Below, one piece after another: positions 55,348 through 62,223 of a stretch of DNA of 64,000 bases; within the stretch, counting starts at the first letter, position 1, and the number at the start of each line of letters is the position of its first letter. Location of the stretch: NCBI RefSeq assembly GCF_000423285.1, contig NZ_AUHR01000003.1, positions 62,001 to 126,000 of the forward strand, in the 5' to 3' direction. The notes under the pieces were generated by a model, which searched no databases, was not told the DNA's origin, and saw only the letters and a list, made by a program, of their open reading frames with translations. The translations under genes and the position numbers were made by a program. The stretch comes from Laribacter hongkongensis DSM 14985. GTDB lineage: Bacteria > Pseudomonadota > Gammaproteobacteria > Burkholderiales > Aquaspirillaceae.

Positions 55348-57132
55348 ATGAGTGCGGACATGCTGGCACGGATTTACCGCGAGGATTCCGCGTGGCGTGC
55401 CGGCCTGCTGGCCGACCTGCCGGCCGGGCTTCGCCAACACTGGCAAACCACCTATGACCGCATCTTTCAGCGTCAAGGGCTGGCCGGCGACGTGCGCCGC
55501 GCAGCCAATTCGTTTCTGCGTCAGGCGCACCGGCGCGCGACCGGCACCGCTGCGGGCCTGCCGCTGGATACCGACGGCGACACTATCGACACTCGTGCGC
55601 GTGATCTGTGCCGGCAGGCGCGGGCGGCGCTGTCACGTCCTGCCGGTCACGCCGGCATCGAAACCGGCGGGCTGCCATCGGCCGAACGCCTTGCCCAAGC
55701 GGTCGCCATCGAACTGCCGGCCACCGGCAGCCCGGCAGGACTCGCCGCGCGGCTGGTCGAAGATCGTTTTTGGCTGCGCCGGGTGCGAACGCAAACTGGC
55801 CGCCGCCGTGAATCGCTCGAAATAGCCGCCGGGCTGGTGCACAAACGCCGCTCGGCCTACGTCAGCGCCGACACGCTGGCCGTGGTGCGCCGCACCCGCG
55901 CGCGCAATGCCGCCCTGCTGGCCGCCACCCGGCTGGTCAGCGACGCCGGCGACGACGTGCCGCTTGATGAAATCGTCGCCGCATCGGTGTCCAACCCGGC
56001 CATCCGGCGCGCAGAACTGATGACGCGCATCGCCGGCATGGAACGCGCCAGTCTGGCAAACGGCCACGCCGCCGAATTCCTGACGCTGACCGCGCCAAGT
56101 GCGTTTCACGCGCGCCTGAGCAACGGCCGCAAGAATCCGCGCTGGCAGGGCAGTACCCCGCGCGAAGCGCAGGCGTGGATGACAAAACAATGGGGCCGCG
56201 CCCGCTCGGCCTTCGCCCGTGCCGGCCTGTCGGTCTACGGGCTGCGGATTGCCGAGCCGCACCACGACGGCACACCGCACTGGCACGTCCTGCTGATGGG
56301 CGAAGCCGAAGCACTCCAGCGGGCCATCGCCATCGCAACCGACTACTGGCAGCGCGAATTTGCCGAAGAACTGACCAGCAGCGAAGCGCGCCGGGCGCGC
56401 GCCTACAGCGTGGCAATAGACCGCCAGCGCGGCAGTGCCGCCGGCTACGTCGTCAAGTACGTGTGCAAGAACATCGACGGTGCCGGGGTCAGTGAAGGCG
56501 ACTTTGAAGCCGGCACCGATGCCGCCAGCGGGGCCGAGCGCGTCCGGGCGTGGGCGTCGATCTGGGGCATCCGGCAGTTCCAGTTTTTCGGGGCCGCGCC
56601 GGTCACGCTCTGGCGCGAAGCGCGCCGGGCCGCCGACCGGATCAGCGAAGTCTCCGGCGCGCTGGCCGTCGTCATCGACGCCGCCGACCGGGGCGCGTGG
56701 GACGACTACACCGCCGCCATGCGCGGCCGGGCGGTCAGCCTGCGCTACCGCAGCGCGCTCAACCGCTACGGCGAACCGATGCAGATCATTGCCGGACTGA
56801 CCGATACGGCCAGCGGCGAAACCCTGACCACCCGCGTCAAGACATGGCGGATGGAATGGTCCGGGTCACAGAAAAGCGGCGTCAGCCGCTCTTGGACTCG
56901 TGTCAATAACTGTACGCGAGGCCATTTTTCAACCGAAGGGGAAACACATCATGACTATCAAGAACACCGACAAGCTGAGCGGCCGCAAGCAACCGGAAAT
57001 TCTGGCCGAAGTGCTGCGCGAGGCGACCAATCTCAACATCACCGCCATCGTGGCGGATGCGGACAAGGGGACTTTCACGGCCGAAATCACCGCGACGGTG
57101 GACGGGGGCGAGCGGGTGTATGCCATTGCTGA
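55348..57132 (+). CDS. rolling-circle replication endonuclease (P2 gpA-like, HUH family)
   Basis: 594 residues. Nicks the origin and stays covalently attached to start rolling-circle replication. The HUH metal motif is PHHDGTPHWHVLLMG (about residues 309-323), preceded by FLTLTAPSAFH, the typical motif 1 strand. The nucleophile motif is GYVVKYVCKN (about residues 367-376), with two Tyr three residues apart as in P2 gpA. The family-typical C-terminal WTRVNNCT occurs near residue 520; the last ~64 residues are Arg/Gly/His-rich and overlap the next gene by 182 bases in another frame. The start has no strong ribosome site. Confidence 0.88.
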   Translation: MSADMLARIYREDSAWRAGLLADLPAGLRQHWQTTYDRIFQRQGLAGDVRRAANSFLRQAHRRATGTAAGLPLDTDGDTIDTRARDLCRQARAALSRPAGHAGIETGGLPSAERLAQAVAIELPATGSPAGLAARLVEDRFWLRRVRTQTGRRRESLEIAAGLVHKRRSAYVSADTLAVVRRTRARNAALLAATRLVSDAGDDVPLDEIVAASVSNPAIRRAELMTRIAGMERASLANGHAAEFLTLTAPSAFHARLSNGRKNPRWQGSTPREAQAWMTKQWGRARSAFARAGLSVYGLRIAEPHHDGTPHWHVLLMGEAEALQRAIAIATDYWQREFAEELTSSEARRARAYSVAIDRQRGSAAGYVVKYVCKNIDGAGVSEGDFEAGTDAASGAERVRAWASIWGIRQFQFFGAAPVTLWREARRAADRISEVSGALAVVIDAADRGAWDDYTAAMRGRAVSLRYRSALNRYGEPMQIIAGLTDTASGETLTTRVKTWRMEWSGSQKSGVSRSWTRVNNCTRGHFSTEGETHHDYQEHRQAERPQATGNSGRSAARGDQSQHHRHRGGCGQGDFHGRNHRDGGRGRAGVCHC

Positions 57133-57535
57133 CGCCGCCGGCAAGGTCAAGGTTTACGCCGACGTGGACAGCGTGTGCGTGGCCGTGCTCGGCATCGTCG
57201 GCAAGGCGGTGTTCACCGCCGGCAACATGATCGTTTCGGTTCGTGGCGCGTCGAGCCTCGTCAAGCCGAAAACACCGCCGCGCGACGTGATCGCGGCGGC
57301 CACCAACCAGCTTGAAAAGTATCAGGCCAAGCTGCCGGACATGAGCGCCACGGTCAGCCGGCTGACCACCGAAATCAAGCTGGCCGAAAGCTGGCAGTCC
57401 GGCAGCGACGAAGAACGCGCGCGCTACGCCGAAATGGTCGCCCAGCGCGACGCGCAGGCGGCTTACGTGGACTGGATGGCCGCCGAAGTGAAGCGCATCG
57501 ACGCCATCATCAACCCCGAGTCCGAGCCGCAATAA
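56951..57535 (+). CDS. element protein, paralogue of the next gene; candidate major virion protein
   Basis: 194 residues from ATG 56951, with a strong site GAAGGGGA upstream. Beta-rich first part (AEITATVDGGERVYAIADAA, VTVYADVDS-like strands) and a helical second part (LEKYQAKLPDMSATVSRLTTE, ERARYAEMVAQRDAQAAYVDWM). The region LNITAIV to AAEVKRIDAI aligns well with the first ~185 residues of the following 325-residue protein. No known family. The strong ribosome site and place right after replication suggest an abundant structural protein; this is inference. Overlaps the Rep C-terminus in another frame. Confidence 0.7.
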   Translation: MTIKNTDKLSGRKQPEILAEVLREATNLNITAIVADADKGTFTAEITATVDGGERVYAIADAAGKVKVYADVDSVCVAVLGIVGKAVFTAGNMIVSVRGASSLVKPKTPPRDVIAAATNQLEKYQAKLPDMSATVSRLTTEIKLAESWQSGSDEERARYAEMVAQRDAQAAYVDWMAAEVKRIDAIINPESEPQ

Positions 57536-57582
57536 CCGCAGGGCAGGGCGGGCCACGCGGCCCGCCCGCATGGGATACCGAC

Positions 57583-58560
57583 ATGGATACATGGCTGCAA
57601 TCCGGCCGCCGGCCGGTCGAGGCGGTGGCCGAATGGCTCGGGCAGCAAGGCATTACCGGCATCGAGCTGAAACTGTGGCCGGACGGCCCGGCGCTGCGCG
57701 CCACGGTGGCCGCCACCGTCGGCGGCGGCCGGCGCGAATGGCAGTTGTCAGACCTGACCGGCGTGTTGCTGGACGTGGAAAGCATCGACAAGGTTTTGCA
57801 GGCGCTCGGCCGTTACGGCGTCGAGGTACTGACAATCGGCGGCAGCGCGCTGGACGATTACCGCATTACCCGCGTCAGCCCGGTCAAGACCCACGCCGAC
57901 CGGCTGACCGCCGAACGCCGGCGGCTGCTGCGGCTCAAGTCCGACCAGACCGCCACCACGGCAGCAGCGGCTGATCTGGTCACGGCCGGGCGGCTGGTGG
58001 CCGATTCGCCGGATGCCGCCTTGCGCGCCGAAGTGGCCGCCCGGCAGGGCGCGGTCAGCGCCTACGCCGCATGGCTGACGCCGGCGATTGCCGCATCAGC
58101 GCGGGCGATTGAACTGATGGAAACCAGCGCCGCGCCGAGCGGGGGCATTCCGCCGCGCGACCGCTGGATTGAATGGCGGTTCAAGGCCGGCGACCCGTGG
58201 CAGAACGGCCAGACCATCGGCTGGCTGCCGCCGAAGCACTGCATTGCCGGCTGGCGATGGGAGGGGGTCGAACCGCTGGCGGACGGCATCGACGTCGAGT
58301 TCTGGATTGGTGCGGATGGTGACCAGAAAACCTACGGCCGAAAGTTTGCCGAAGCCTGTACTTGGGGCGACCTGCTGCAAGCCGGCGAACTGATCGAAGG
58401 GGCAAGCCTGCTGTGCGGCAACGGTGCCGCCGCCGGGCTGGTGGCCGCCACGGACGGCTATCCGGTACGCGCCGCATTCATGCAGGCGGGCAGCCGCGTG
58501 GTGCCGGCGGCCGGCGTGTTTCGCGTTGCGCTGGTCGTGAAGTTTGATCTGGATGCGTGA
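57583..58560 (+). CDS. element protein, extended paralogue; candidate structural protein
   Basis: 325 residues. Residues 1-185 are homologous to the preceding 194-residue protein (shared TAxxATVxGGxR beta segment, a helical pair, and AAYxxWxxxxxxxxARAIE near the end). Residues about 185-325 are a separate Trp/Gly-rich domain (WRFKAGDPWQNGQTIGWLPP, WEGVEPLADGIDVEFWIG, VRAAFMQAGSRVVPAAGVF) that looks all-beta. A base domain shared with an abundant protein plus a second domain is what a vertex or spike-base protein would look like. No database family recognised. Confidence 0.65.
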   Translation: MDTWLQSGRRPVEAVAEWLGQQGITGIELKLWPDGPALRATVAATVGGGRREWQLSDLTGVLLDVESIDKVLQALGRYGVEVLTIGGSALDDYRITRVSPVKTHADRLTAERRRLLRLKSDQTATTAAAADLVTAGRLVADSPDAALRAEVAARQGAVSAYAAWLTPAIAASARAIELMETSAAPSGGIPPRDRWIEWRFKAGDPWQNGQTIGWLPPKHCIAGWRWEGVEPLADGIDVEFWIGADGDQKTYGRKFAEACTWGDLLQAGELIEGASLLCGNGAAAGLVAATDGYPVRAAFMQAGSRVVPAAGVFRVALVVKFDLDA

Positions 58561-58572
58561 GAGGGGAGATTC

Positions 58573-59514
58573 ATGGCAAGACGGTTTTCCGACCTGACCG
58601 GGACACTGCAAAAACGCTTTGATATTGGTGGCGTGTCGCTGCAAACCAGCCTCGAACTGGGCTTTGGCGGCCGGCCGGTACGCACCATCTATCTGGAAGA
58701 AATCCCGACGCTTGGCAACGGCCAGCCGCTTGAGGGGGCGATGGCCGCCGCCGGCAGCAGCGTATACGCCGCGCGCGCCGATCATGTCCACCCGCGCCCG
58801 CCGGTGGCGACGCAATTTGCGGCAGGGCTGATGTCGGCAGCAGACAAAACCAAGCTGGACGGCATTCCGGCCGGGGGCGGCGGGGGCGGGACAACGGCGG
58901 TGGTCACGACGATGGCAAATGGTCTGATGCTGGCGGCAGACAAGGCGCGGCTTGATGCGCTTCAACCGGCAGCAGCGGTGCCAGCGCAACCAGCCGGGGC
59001 GGGCGCAGCGGGGTCATCAATAAGGTATGCGAGAGAGGACCACGCGCACCCGGCCATTCCGGCAGCGACACCATCAGCCGCCGGACTCATGTCGGCGGCC
59101 GACAAGACCAAGCTGGACGGGCTGACGGCGGGAAGCGGCAGCAGCGGAGCGGCAGCCGGCGACTACATCCCGTTCTATTTCGAGGCGAATGCAGTCTCGG
59201 CAAACCAGACGTTTTTCAGGTGCGTCGCGCGGCGGGACTGCAAGTTCAAGTCAGGATTGGCCGGCTCATCATTTATATGGATGAACGGCCCGGCCGGCCG
59301 GACCTTTTGGGAGCTGGTCATCAATATCCGCAACCCGAAAACCGGCGTGGTCACGGCGGCCGCCAACGTGAACGTTTATCAGGCGTCGTCCGGCACACCG
59401 TTCATGGCATACGGGGCGATGCCCGCCATACCGGCAGGCAGCATCATCGAACTGCAAGTTGTGCAGTCAAACAGCGCGTGGTCATACCTGACCGGCGGAC
59501 TGTTTCTTGAATGA
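58573..59514 (+). CDS. phage fibre/spike-like protein
   Basis: 313 residues, with GAGAGGGGAG just before the ATG. The middle carries the repeat common in phage tail fibres and collar proteins: GLMSAADKTKLDGI, GLMLAADKARLDAL and GLMSAADKTKLDGL, each next to Gly-rich linkers, and two YAARADHVHP / YAREDHAHP segments, both hallmark fibre motifs with metal-binding His. The C-terminal ~110 residues form a beta-rich head (FYFEANAVSANQTFFRC, ELVINIRNPKTGVV) likely to bind the host surface. It therefore implies a virion, although no tail genes exist here. Confidence 0.82.
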   Translation: MARRFSDLTGTLQKRFDIGGVSLQTSLELGFGGRPVRTIYLEEIPTLGNGQPLEGAMAAAGSSVYAARADHVHPRPPVATQFAAGLMSAADKTKLDGIPAGGGGGGTTAVVTTMANGLMLAADKARLDALQPAAAVPAQPAGAGAAGSSIRYAREDHAHPAIPAATPSAAGLMSAADKTKLDGLTAGSGSSGAAAGDYIPFYFEANAVSANQTFFRCVARRDCKFKSGLAGSSFIWMNGPAGRTFWELVINIRNPKTGVVTAAANVNVYQASSGTPFMAYGAMPAIPAGSIIELQVVQSNSAWSYLTGGLFLE

Positions 59515-59572
59515 CAGGCGGCGTCCGGACGTTGACCTGTCAACGGCTGGCCGGCGCAACCGGGGAACCGAC

Positions 59573-60067
59573 ATGAACCGCGCAATCCAGATAATCAAAG
59601 TATGTGAAGGGCTTGAGCTGACCGCTTACCGCTGCCCGGCAGGCATCCTGACCATCGGCTACGGCCACACCGGGCCGGACGTGACCGAAGGCCAGACCAT
59701 CACCGAGCGGCAAGCTGACGGGCTGCTGCAAAACGACATCCAGCGCATCGCCGTCCCGCTGGCCGACGCCATCGAGCGCGAACGCGCCCGCCAGCGGCTG
59801 CCGCTGCTGACCGCGCAATCGCGCGACGCACTTGTTTCGCTCGCTTTCAACTGCCCGGCGGCGCTCAACTGGCGACCGACGAAAACCGACCCGGACGGAT
59901 CCACGCTGGCCCGCCTGCTGGTCAGCGAGCGCGAAATCTATCGCGCCCCGGTATCCGGGCATATCCGGCGCGAATGGCTGCGCTGGTGCTACGCCGGCGG
60001 CAAAGCCCTGCCGGGGCTGAAAATCCGCCGCGAAACCGAACTGGACCTGTTTTTCTGCACGCGCTGA
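59573..60067 (+). CDS. phage lysozyme (GH24 endolysin)
   Basis: 164 residues from ATG 59573 (GGGGA upstream); an in-frame extension to 59507 overlaps the fibre gene. The catalytic region CEGLELTAYRCPAGILTIG has E-8-C-5-T spacing, i.e. the T4-like Glu and Thr with Cys in place of the usual Asp, a variant found in some endolysins. GYGHT follows. No signal peptide or SAR domain is obvious at the N-terminus, so release probably needs a holin, for which the next gene is a candidate. Cleaves peptidoglycan for host lysis or entry. Confidence 0.9.
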   Translation: MNRAIQIIKVCEGLELTAYRCPAGILTIGYGHTGPDVTEGQTITERQADGLLQNDIQRIAVPLADAIERERARQRLPLLTAQSRDALVSLAFNCPAALNWRPTKTDPDGSTLARLLVSEREIYRAPVSGHIRREWLRWCYAGGKALPGLKIRRETELDLFFCTR

Positions 60068-60089
60068 CCGCGCACACAAGGGGGAAGTC

Positions 60090-60278
60090 ATGGGGGAAAT
60101 CATCAAACAACGCGCCCACGAACCGAGCAGCGCCGCCGGCATGGCCGCACTGCTGCTCGGGCTGGCAAATACCGCAACCGGCGTCGGCCAGATCATTTTG
60201 TACGGGGCCGGTGCCATCAGCGCCGTGGCCGCCGTACTGCTGCCGGAATGGCGCATGGGCCGGCGTCGTGGCGAGTAG
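60090..60278 (+). CDS. small membrane protein, holin candidate
   Basis: 62 residues. Two hydrophobic stretches (GMAALLLGLANTATGVGQII and ILYGAGAISAVAAVLLPEW) and a basic C-terminus RMGRRRGE, a class II holin-like layout, immediately after the lysozyme gene. GGGGA precedes the ATG. Holin function is inferred from position and topology only. Confidence 0.65.
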   Translation: MGEIIKQRAHEPSSAAGMAALLLGLANTATGVGQIILYGAGAISAVAAVLLPEWRMGRRRGE

Positions 60279-60675
60279 CAACACACGGCCGGAGCCGGCC
60301 GGACTGGACGACTGGCTGGACCGCGACAGCACTGCCGGCCAGAAAATCCAGACCCGCGCCGGGCGCGACAAAGACCGCGAGCAAAAGCGGCTCAAGCGCG
60401 CGAGCTGCAAGGCCGAAGCCGACGCGCTCTATCAGGTCGAGCGGTCGCGGTGGGCATCGCGCTGCCGGAAGCTGCGGCAGAAAAAACAGCCGGGCAGCCC
60501 GCCGCCGTTCGTACCGTCCATGCGCCTTGTCCGGCTCTATCTCTACGGCTGCGGTCACGACTGGCCGTACATCAAGGCCGCACTGGCGCGGCTGCGACAG
60601 CAACGCGAAGCCGCTGACGAAGCCGGCCAGCAGGCAGGCCGCGACTGGAAAACCGCGCTTGGCGCGGATTGGTAA
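60268..60675 (+). CDS. basic protein of the element, unknown
   Basis: 135 residues if the GTG at 60268 is used, overlapping the holin candidate by 11 bases; the exact start is uncertain because no good ribosome site is seen. Strongly basic and helical (AGRDKDREQKRLKRASCKAE, RSRWASRCRKLRQKKQ) with a Tyr/Leu-rich middle (MRLVRLYLYGCGHDWPYIKA). Could bind nucleic acid, e.g. in packaging or as a small accessory protein. In lysis cassettes a third overlapping gene is often a spanin, but no lipobox or membrane segment supports that. Confidence 0.55.
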   Translation: MASSNTRPEPAGLDDWLDRDSTAGQKIQTRAGRDKDREQKRLKRASCKAEADALYQVERSRWASRCRKLRQKKQPGSPPPFVPSMRLVRLYLYGCGHDWPYIKAALARLRQQREAADEAGQQAGRDWKTALGADW

Positions 60676-60690
60676 AGGGGAGGGGGGAAC

Positions 60691-61044
60691 ATGCTGTTTT
60701 TGATACCGGCAGCCGGCAGCATCGGGGCCAGCGTACTTGGCGCACTTTCGGCGTTTCTGGCCGGGGCCGGCGTCATGGCAACGGTCGAGGAGGTGGCTGA
60801 CAACCTCGCTGGCATTGACGGTTTGGGGCCGGCCATCCGGTCAGCCATCGGTGGCGATTACAACCAGCTTTTTTCCGTCATCGGCAACGAAATCGCAAGC
60901 CGCATCAACAGCCGCTACGGAACCAGCATCAGCAACGTCTGGCCGGTCGAAACACTGCGCGCCGAAATCGAGGCCGAAGTCATCCGGCAGATTGAGGCCG
61001 AGCTTGCCCGCTACAGCAGCAGCGACGACAGCGAGGACGAATAA
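60691..61044 (+). CDS. membrane-associated element protein, unknown
   Basis: 117 residues with a very strong site (AAGGGGAGGGGGG) before the ATG. One long N-terminal hydrophobic segment (LFLIPAAGSIGASVLGALSA through FLAGAGVM), then a soluble helical part ending in an acidic Ser/Asp/Glu tail (YSSSDDSEDE). The high-expression signal suggests a virion or assembly protein. No family recognised. The next gene starts directly after its stop (TAAATG). Confidence 0.6.
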   Translation: MLFLIPAAGSIGASVLGALSAFLAGAGVMATVEEVADNLAGIDGLGPAIRSAIGGDYNQLFSVIGNEIASRINSRYGTSISNVWPVETLRAEIEAEVIRQIEAELARYSSSDDSEDE

Positions 61045-61269
61045 ATGGGACTGCTATCCAGCGGCGCCATCGCGCGCATCCGCAGCCGTGTGGCCGGCAA
61101 AGACTGCGATAAAAAGAAGTCCAGCGACCCGGAGTTGCAGAAAAAACGGGAACAGGACCGCGAACGGCAGGCGCGCTACCGCGACAAGCAAGGTGGCCGC
61201 AATTGCAGCTACGGCAGCGGCGGCGGCACCACCAGCAAAAAGAAATCGACGAAGAAAAAGGGCTGGTGA
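61045..61269 (+). CDS. small Lys-rich basic protein of the element
   Basis: 74 residues, ATG immediately after the preceding stop. Basic throughout: KDCDKKKSSDPELQKKREQD, RARYRDK and a C-terminal GGGTTSKKKSTKKKGW. The Lys-rich tail resembles DNA-condensing or genome-binding virion peptides. No family recognised. It closes the main gene cluster; the inverted-repeat-rich non-coding tract starts at its stop. Confidence 0.6.
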   Translation: MGLLSSGAIARIRSRVAGKDCDKKKSSDPELQKKREQDRERQARYRDKQGGRNCSYGSGGGTTSKKKSTKKKGW

Positions 61270-61555
61270 GCGTGAGCGGTCACGGCTGGCCGGGCAGGGT
61301 TGGCAGCAGGCAGCTGGGCTGACATGCAACGTTGCGTGACCGCTCACGCCACACAAACCGGCGACGGACGGTCAGGAATTTGACCGCCGTATATTCATTT
61401 GGAATATTTGGAGCGGCGAAAGCGACGCGCCGGCCGCATCCGGTGACGTTGGCGCGTAGTAGGGACATCGGAATCTGACAACCGGGGGCAACCCCGGTTT
61501 TTTTTGTGTGCAGCAAGCCCGCGTGAGCGGTCACGCGACATTCAAGGAGGTGTGT
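61270..61555 (+). other. inverted-repeat cluster; candidate origin or packaging region of the element
   Basis: A ~286-base non-coding tract with at least seven inverted repeats. GCGTGAGCGGTCACGC or its complement occurs three times (61270-61284 with one end base changed, 61334-61349 inverted, 61521-61536). Others: GCAACGTTGC (61326-61335), CGGTCA/TGACCG (61369-61386), ATATTC/GAATAT (61391-61407), ACGCGCC/GGCGCGT (61425-61457), and a terminator (61480-61505). Such density is typical of single-strand origins, initiator sites or packaging hairpins of rolling-circle replicons. Confidence 0.6.
61480..61505 (+). terminator. terminator inside the element
   Basis: AACCGGGG-GCAA-CCCCGGTT (61480-61499) followed by a T-run to 61505. 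A compact GNRA-like-loop terminator ending the main rightward transcript before the last gene. Confidence 0.92.
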
Positions 61556-61819
61556 ATGGGGGGGAAATTGCAGCGGCTGGTGTCGACCGTGATTTTCTGG
61601 ATTGGCGCTTGTCTGTTGGCTGGCTTGATGACGTTCGGTCTGTATCGCGTCGTTCTTTGGATGGGATACCGGCTGCCGGGCTGGGCGGGCTGGCTCGTGT
61701 TCGTGGTGTTTTATTTCCTGATACATCGGCAGCATCAGGCGAAACCGGCGCGACTCAGGGCCGAAGCCGAGCGCATGTTGAGCGAGGCCGACCGGATGGA
61801 ACGTGAGCAAACCAGATAA
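61556..61819 (+). CDS. two-helix membrane protein of the element
   Basis: 87 residues from ATG 61556, with AAGGAGG at 61544-61550. Two helices: about residues 8-28 (VSTVIFWIGACLLAGLMTFG) and 40-55 (GWAGWLVFVVFYFLI), then a charged helical tail (RLRAEAERMLSEADRME). Separated from the main cluster by a terminator and the hairpin tract, so it has its own transcript. Function unknown; superinfection exclusion, assembly or membrane scaffolding are possible. Confidence 0.7.
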   Translation: MGGKLQRLVSTVIFWIGACLLAGLMTFGLYRVVLWMGYRLPGWAGWLVFVVFYFLIHRQHQAKPARLRAEAERMLSEADRMEREQTR

Positions 61820-61846
61820 AGGACAATTAGCAGGCGGTAAATTTGT

Positions 61847-61983
61847 TGCGCGCAAGCTACAGAATTGCGCGCTTTTTTATTGATCTAGCTCAAAAAACCT
61901 GCAACGTCGAAAGCCGGAAAACGGGGCACATGCCAAGCGGCGAAATTTTCAAAAACGCATAGTTCCAGCGTTTTTTTTTCAGT
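61847..61983 (+). repeat. right flanking direct repeat of the element
   Basis: 137 bases matching 53981-54114 (8 substitutions, three extra T). Contains the same two hairpins, the first acting as terminator for the 61556 gene. Separated from the 20-bp core by a 37-base segment not present in the left copy (which itself holds AGTGTAA/TTACACT, 61981-62008). Confidence 0.9.
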
Positions 61984-62020
61984 GTAAGGATTTCATGGAA
62001 ATTACACTTTTTCCGGACTT

Positions 62021-62040
62021 TCGACTTAATATTATTAAGC
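62021..62040 (+). repeat. right copy of the 20-bp AT-rich core
   Basis: TCGACTTAATATTATTAAGC, identical to 54114-54133. Beyond it the sequence is AT-rich and non-coding up to the binding-protein terminator. Taken as the right boundary of the element. Confidence 0.7.
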
Positions 62041-62149
62041 TAATAATGAAATTTATGGGTAAAATGTATACATAAGATGTAATACGTTATTTATTTACAT
62101 ATTGAATTTAAAATCCTGATGAACGCCCATGAAAATGGTCAAAATACAA

Positions 62150-62179
62150 AAGGCCCGACAAGCAATCTTGTCGGGCCTT
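62150..62179 (-). terminator. terminator of the branched-chain binding-protein gene
   Basis: AAGGCCCGACAAG (62150-62162) with CTTGTCGGGCCTT (62167-62179), four-base loop; the minus strand continues TTTTGTA. Strong terminator about 45 bases after the gene. Confidence 0.9.
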
Positions 62180-62223
62180 CTTGGTACGCCTCTTTCTATT
62201 TGAGGCCGTTGCAGCCAGCGGGA

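Larger units (their letters stand above)
53981..62040 (+). mobile_element. integrated ~7.9-kb rolling-circle phage-like element
   Basis: Bounded by direct repeats (53981-54133 and 61847-62040). Contains a minus-strand HTH regulator and about twelve plus-strand genes packed with short gaps or overlaps: two small early genes, an HUH replication endonuclease, two paralogous unknowns, a fibre-like protein, a lysozyme, and small membrane or basic proteins, then an inverted-repeat-rich non-coding tract. A circle formed by recombination between the repeats would be about 7.87-7.91 kb. No integrase, terminase, portal, capsid, Zot or tail genes recognised. Interpreted as a small phage or phage satellite; family unassigned. 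Confidence 0.8.

Noticed and set aside
53981-62040. Classification of the element as a filamentous phage (inovirus)
   Set aside because: No Zot/pI ATPase, no short major coat protein with signal peptide, no pIII-like protein; the presence of a lysozyme is also atypical of inoviruses.
61820-62149. Short gene or tRNA at the right end of the element
   Set aside because: No cloverleaf or coding pattern was found; the stretch is repeat sequence plus AT-rich non-coding DNA, so integration into a tRNA gene is not supported.
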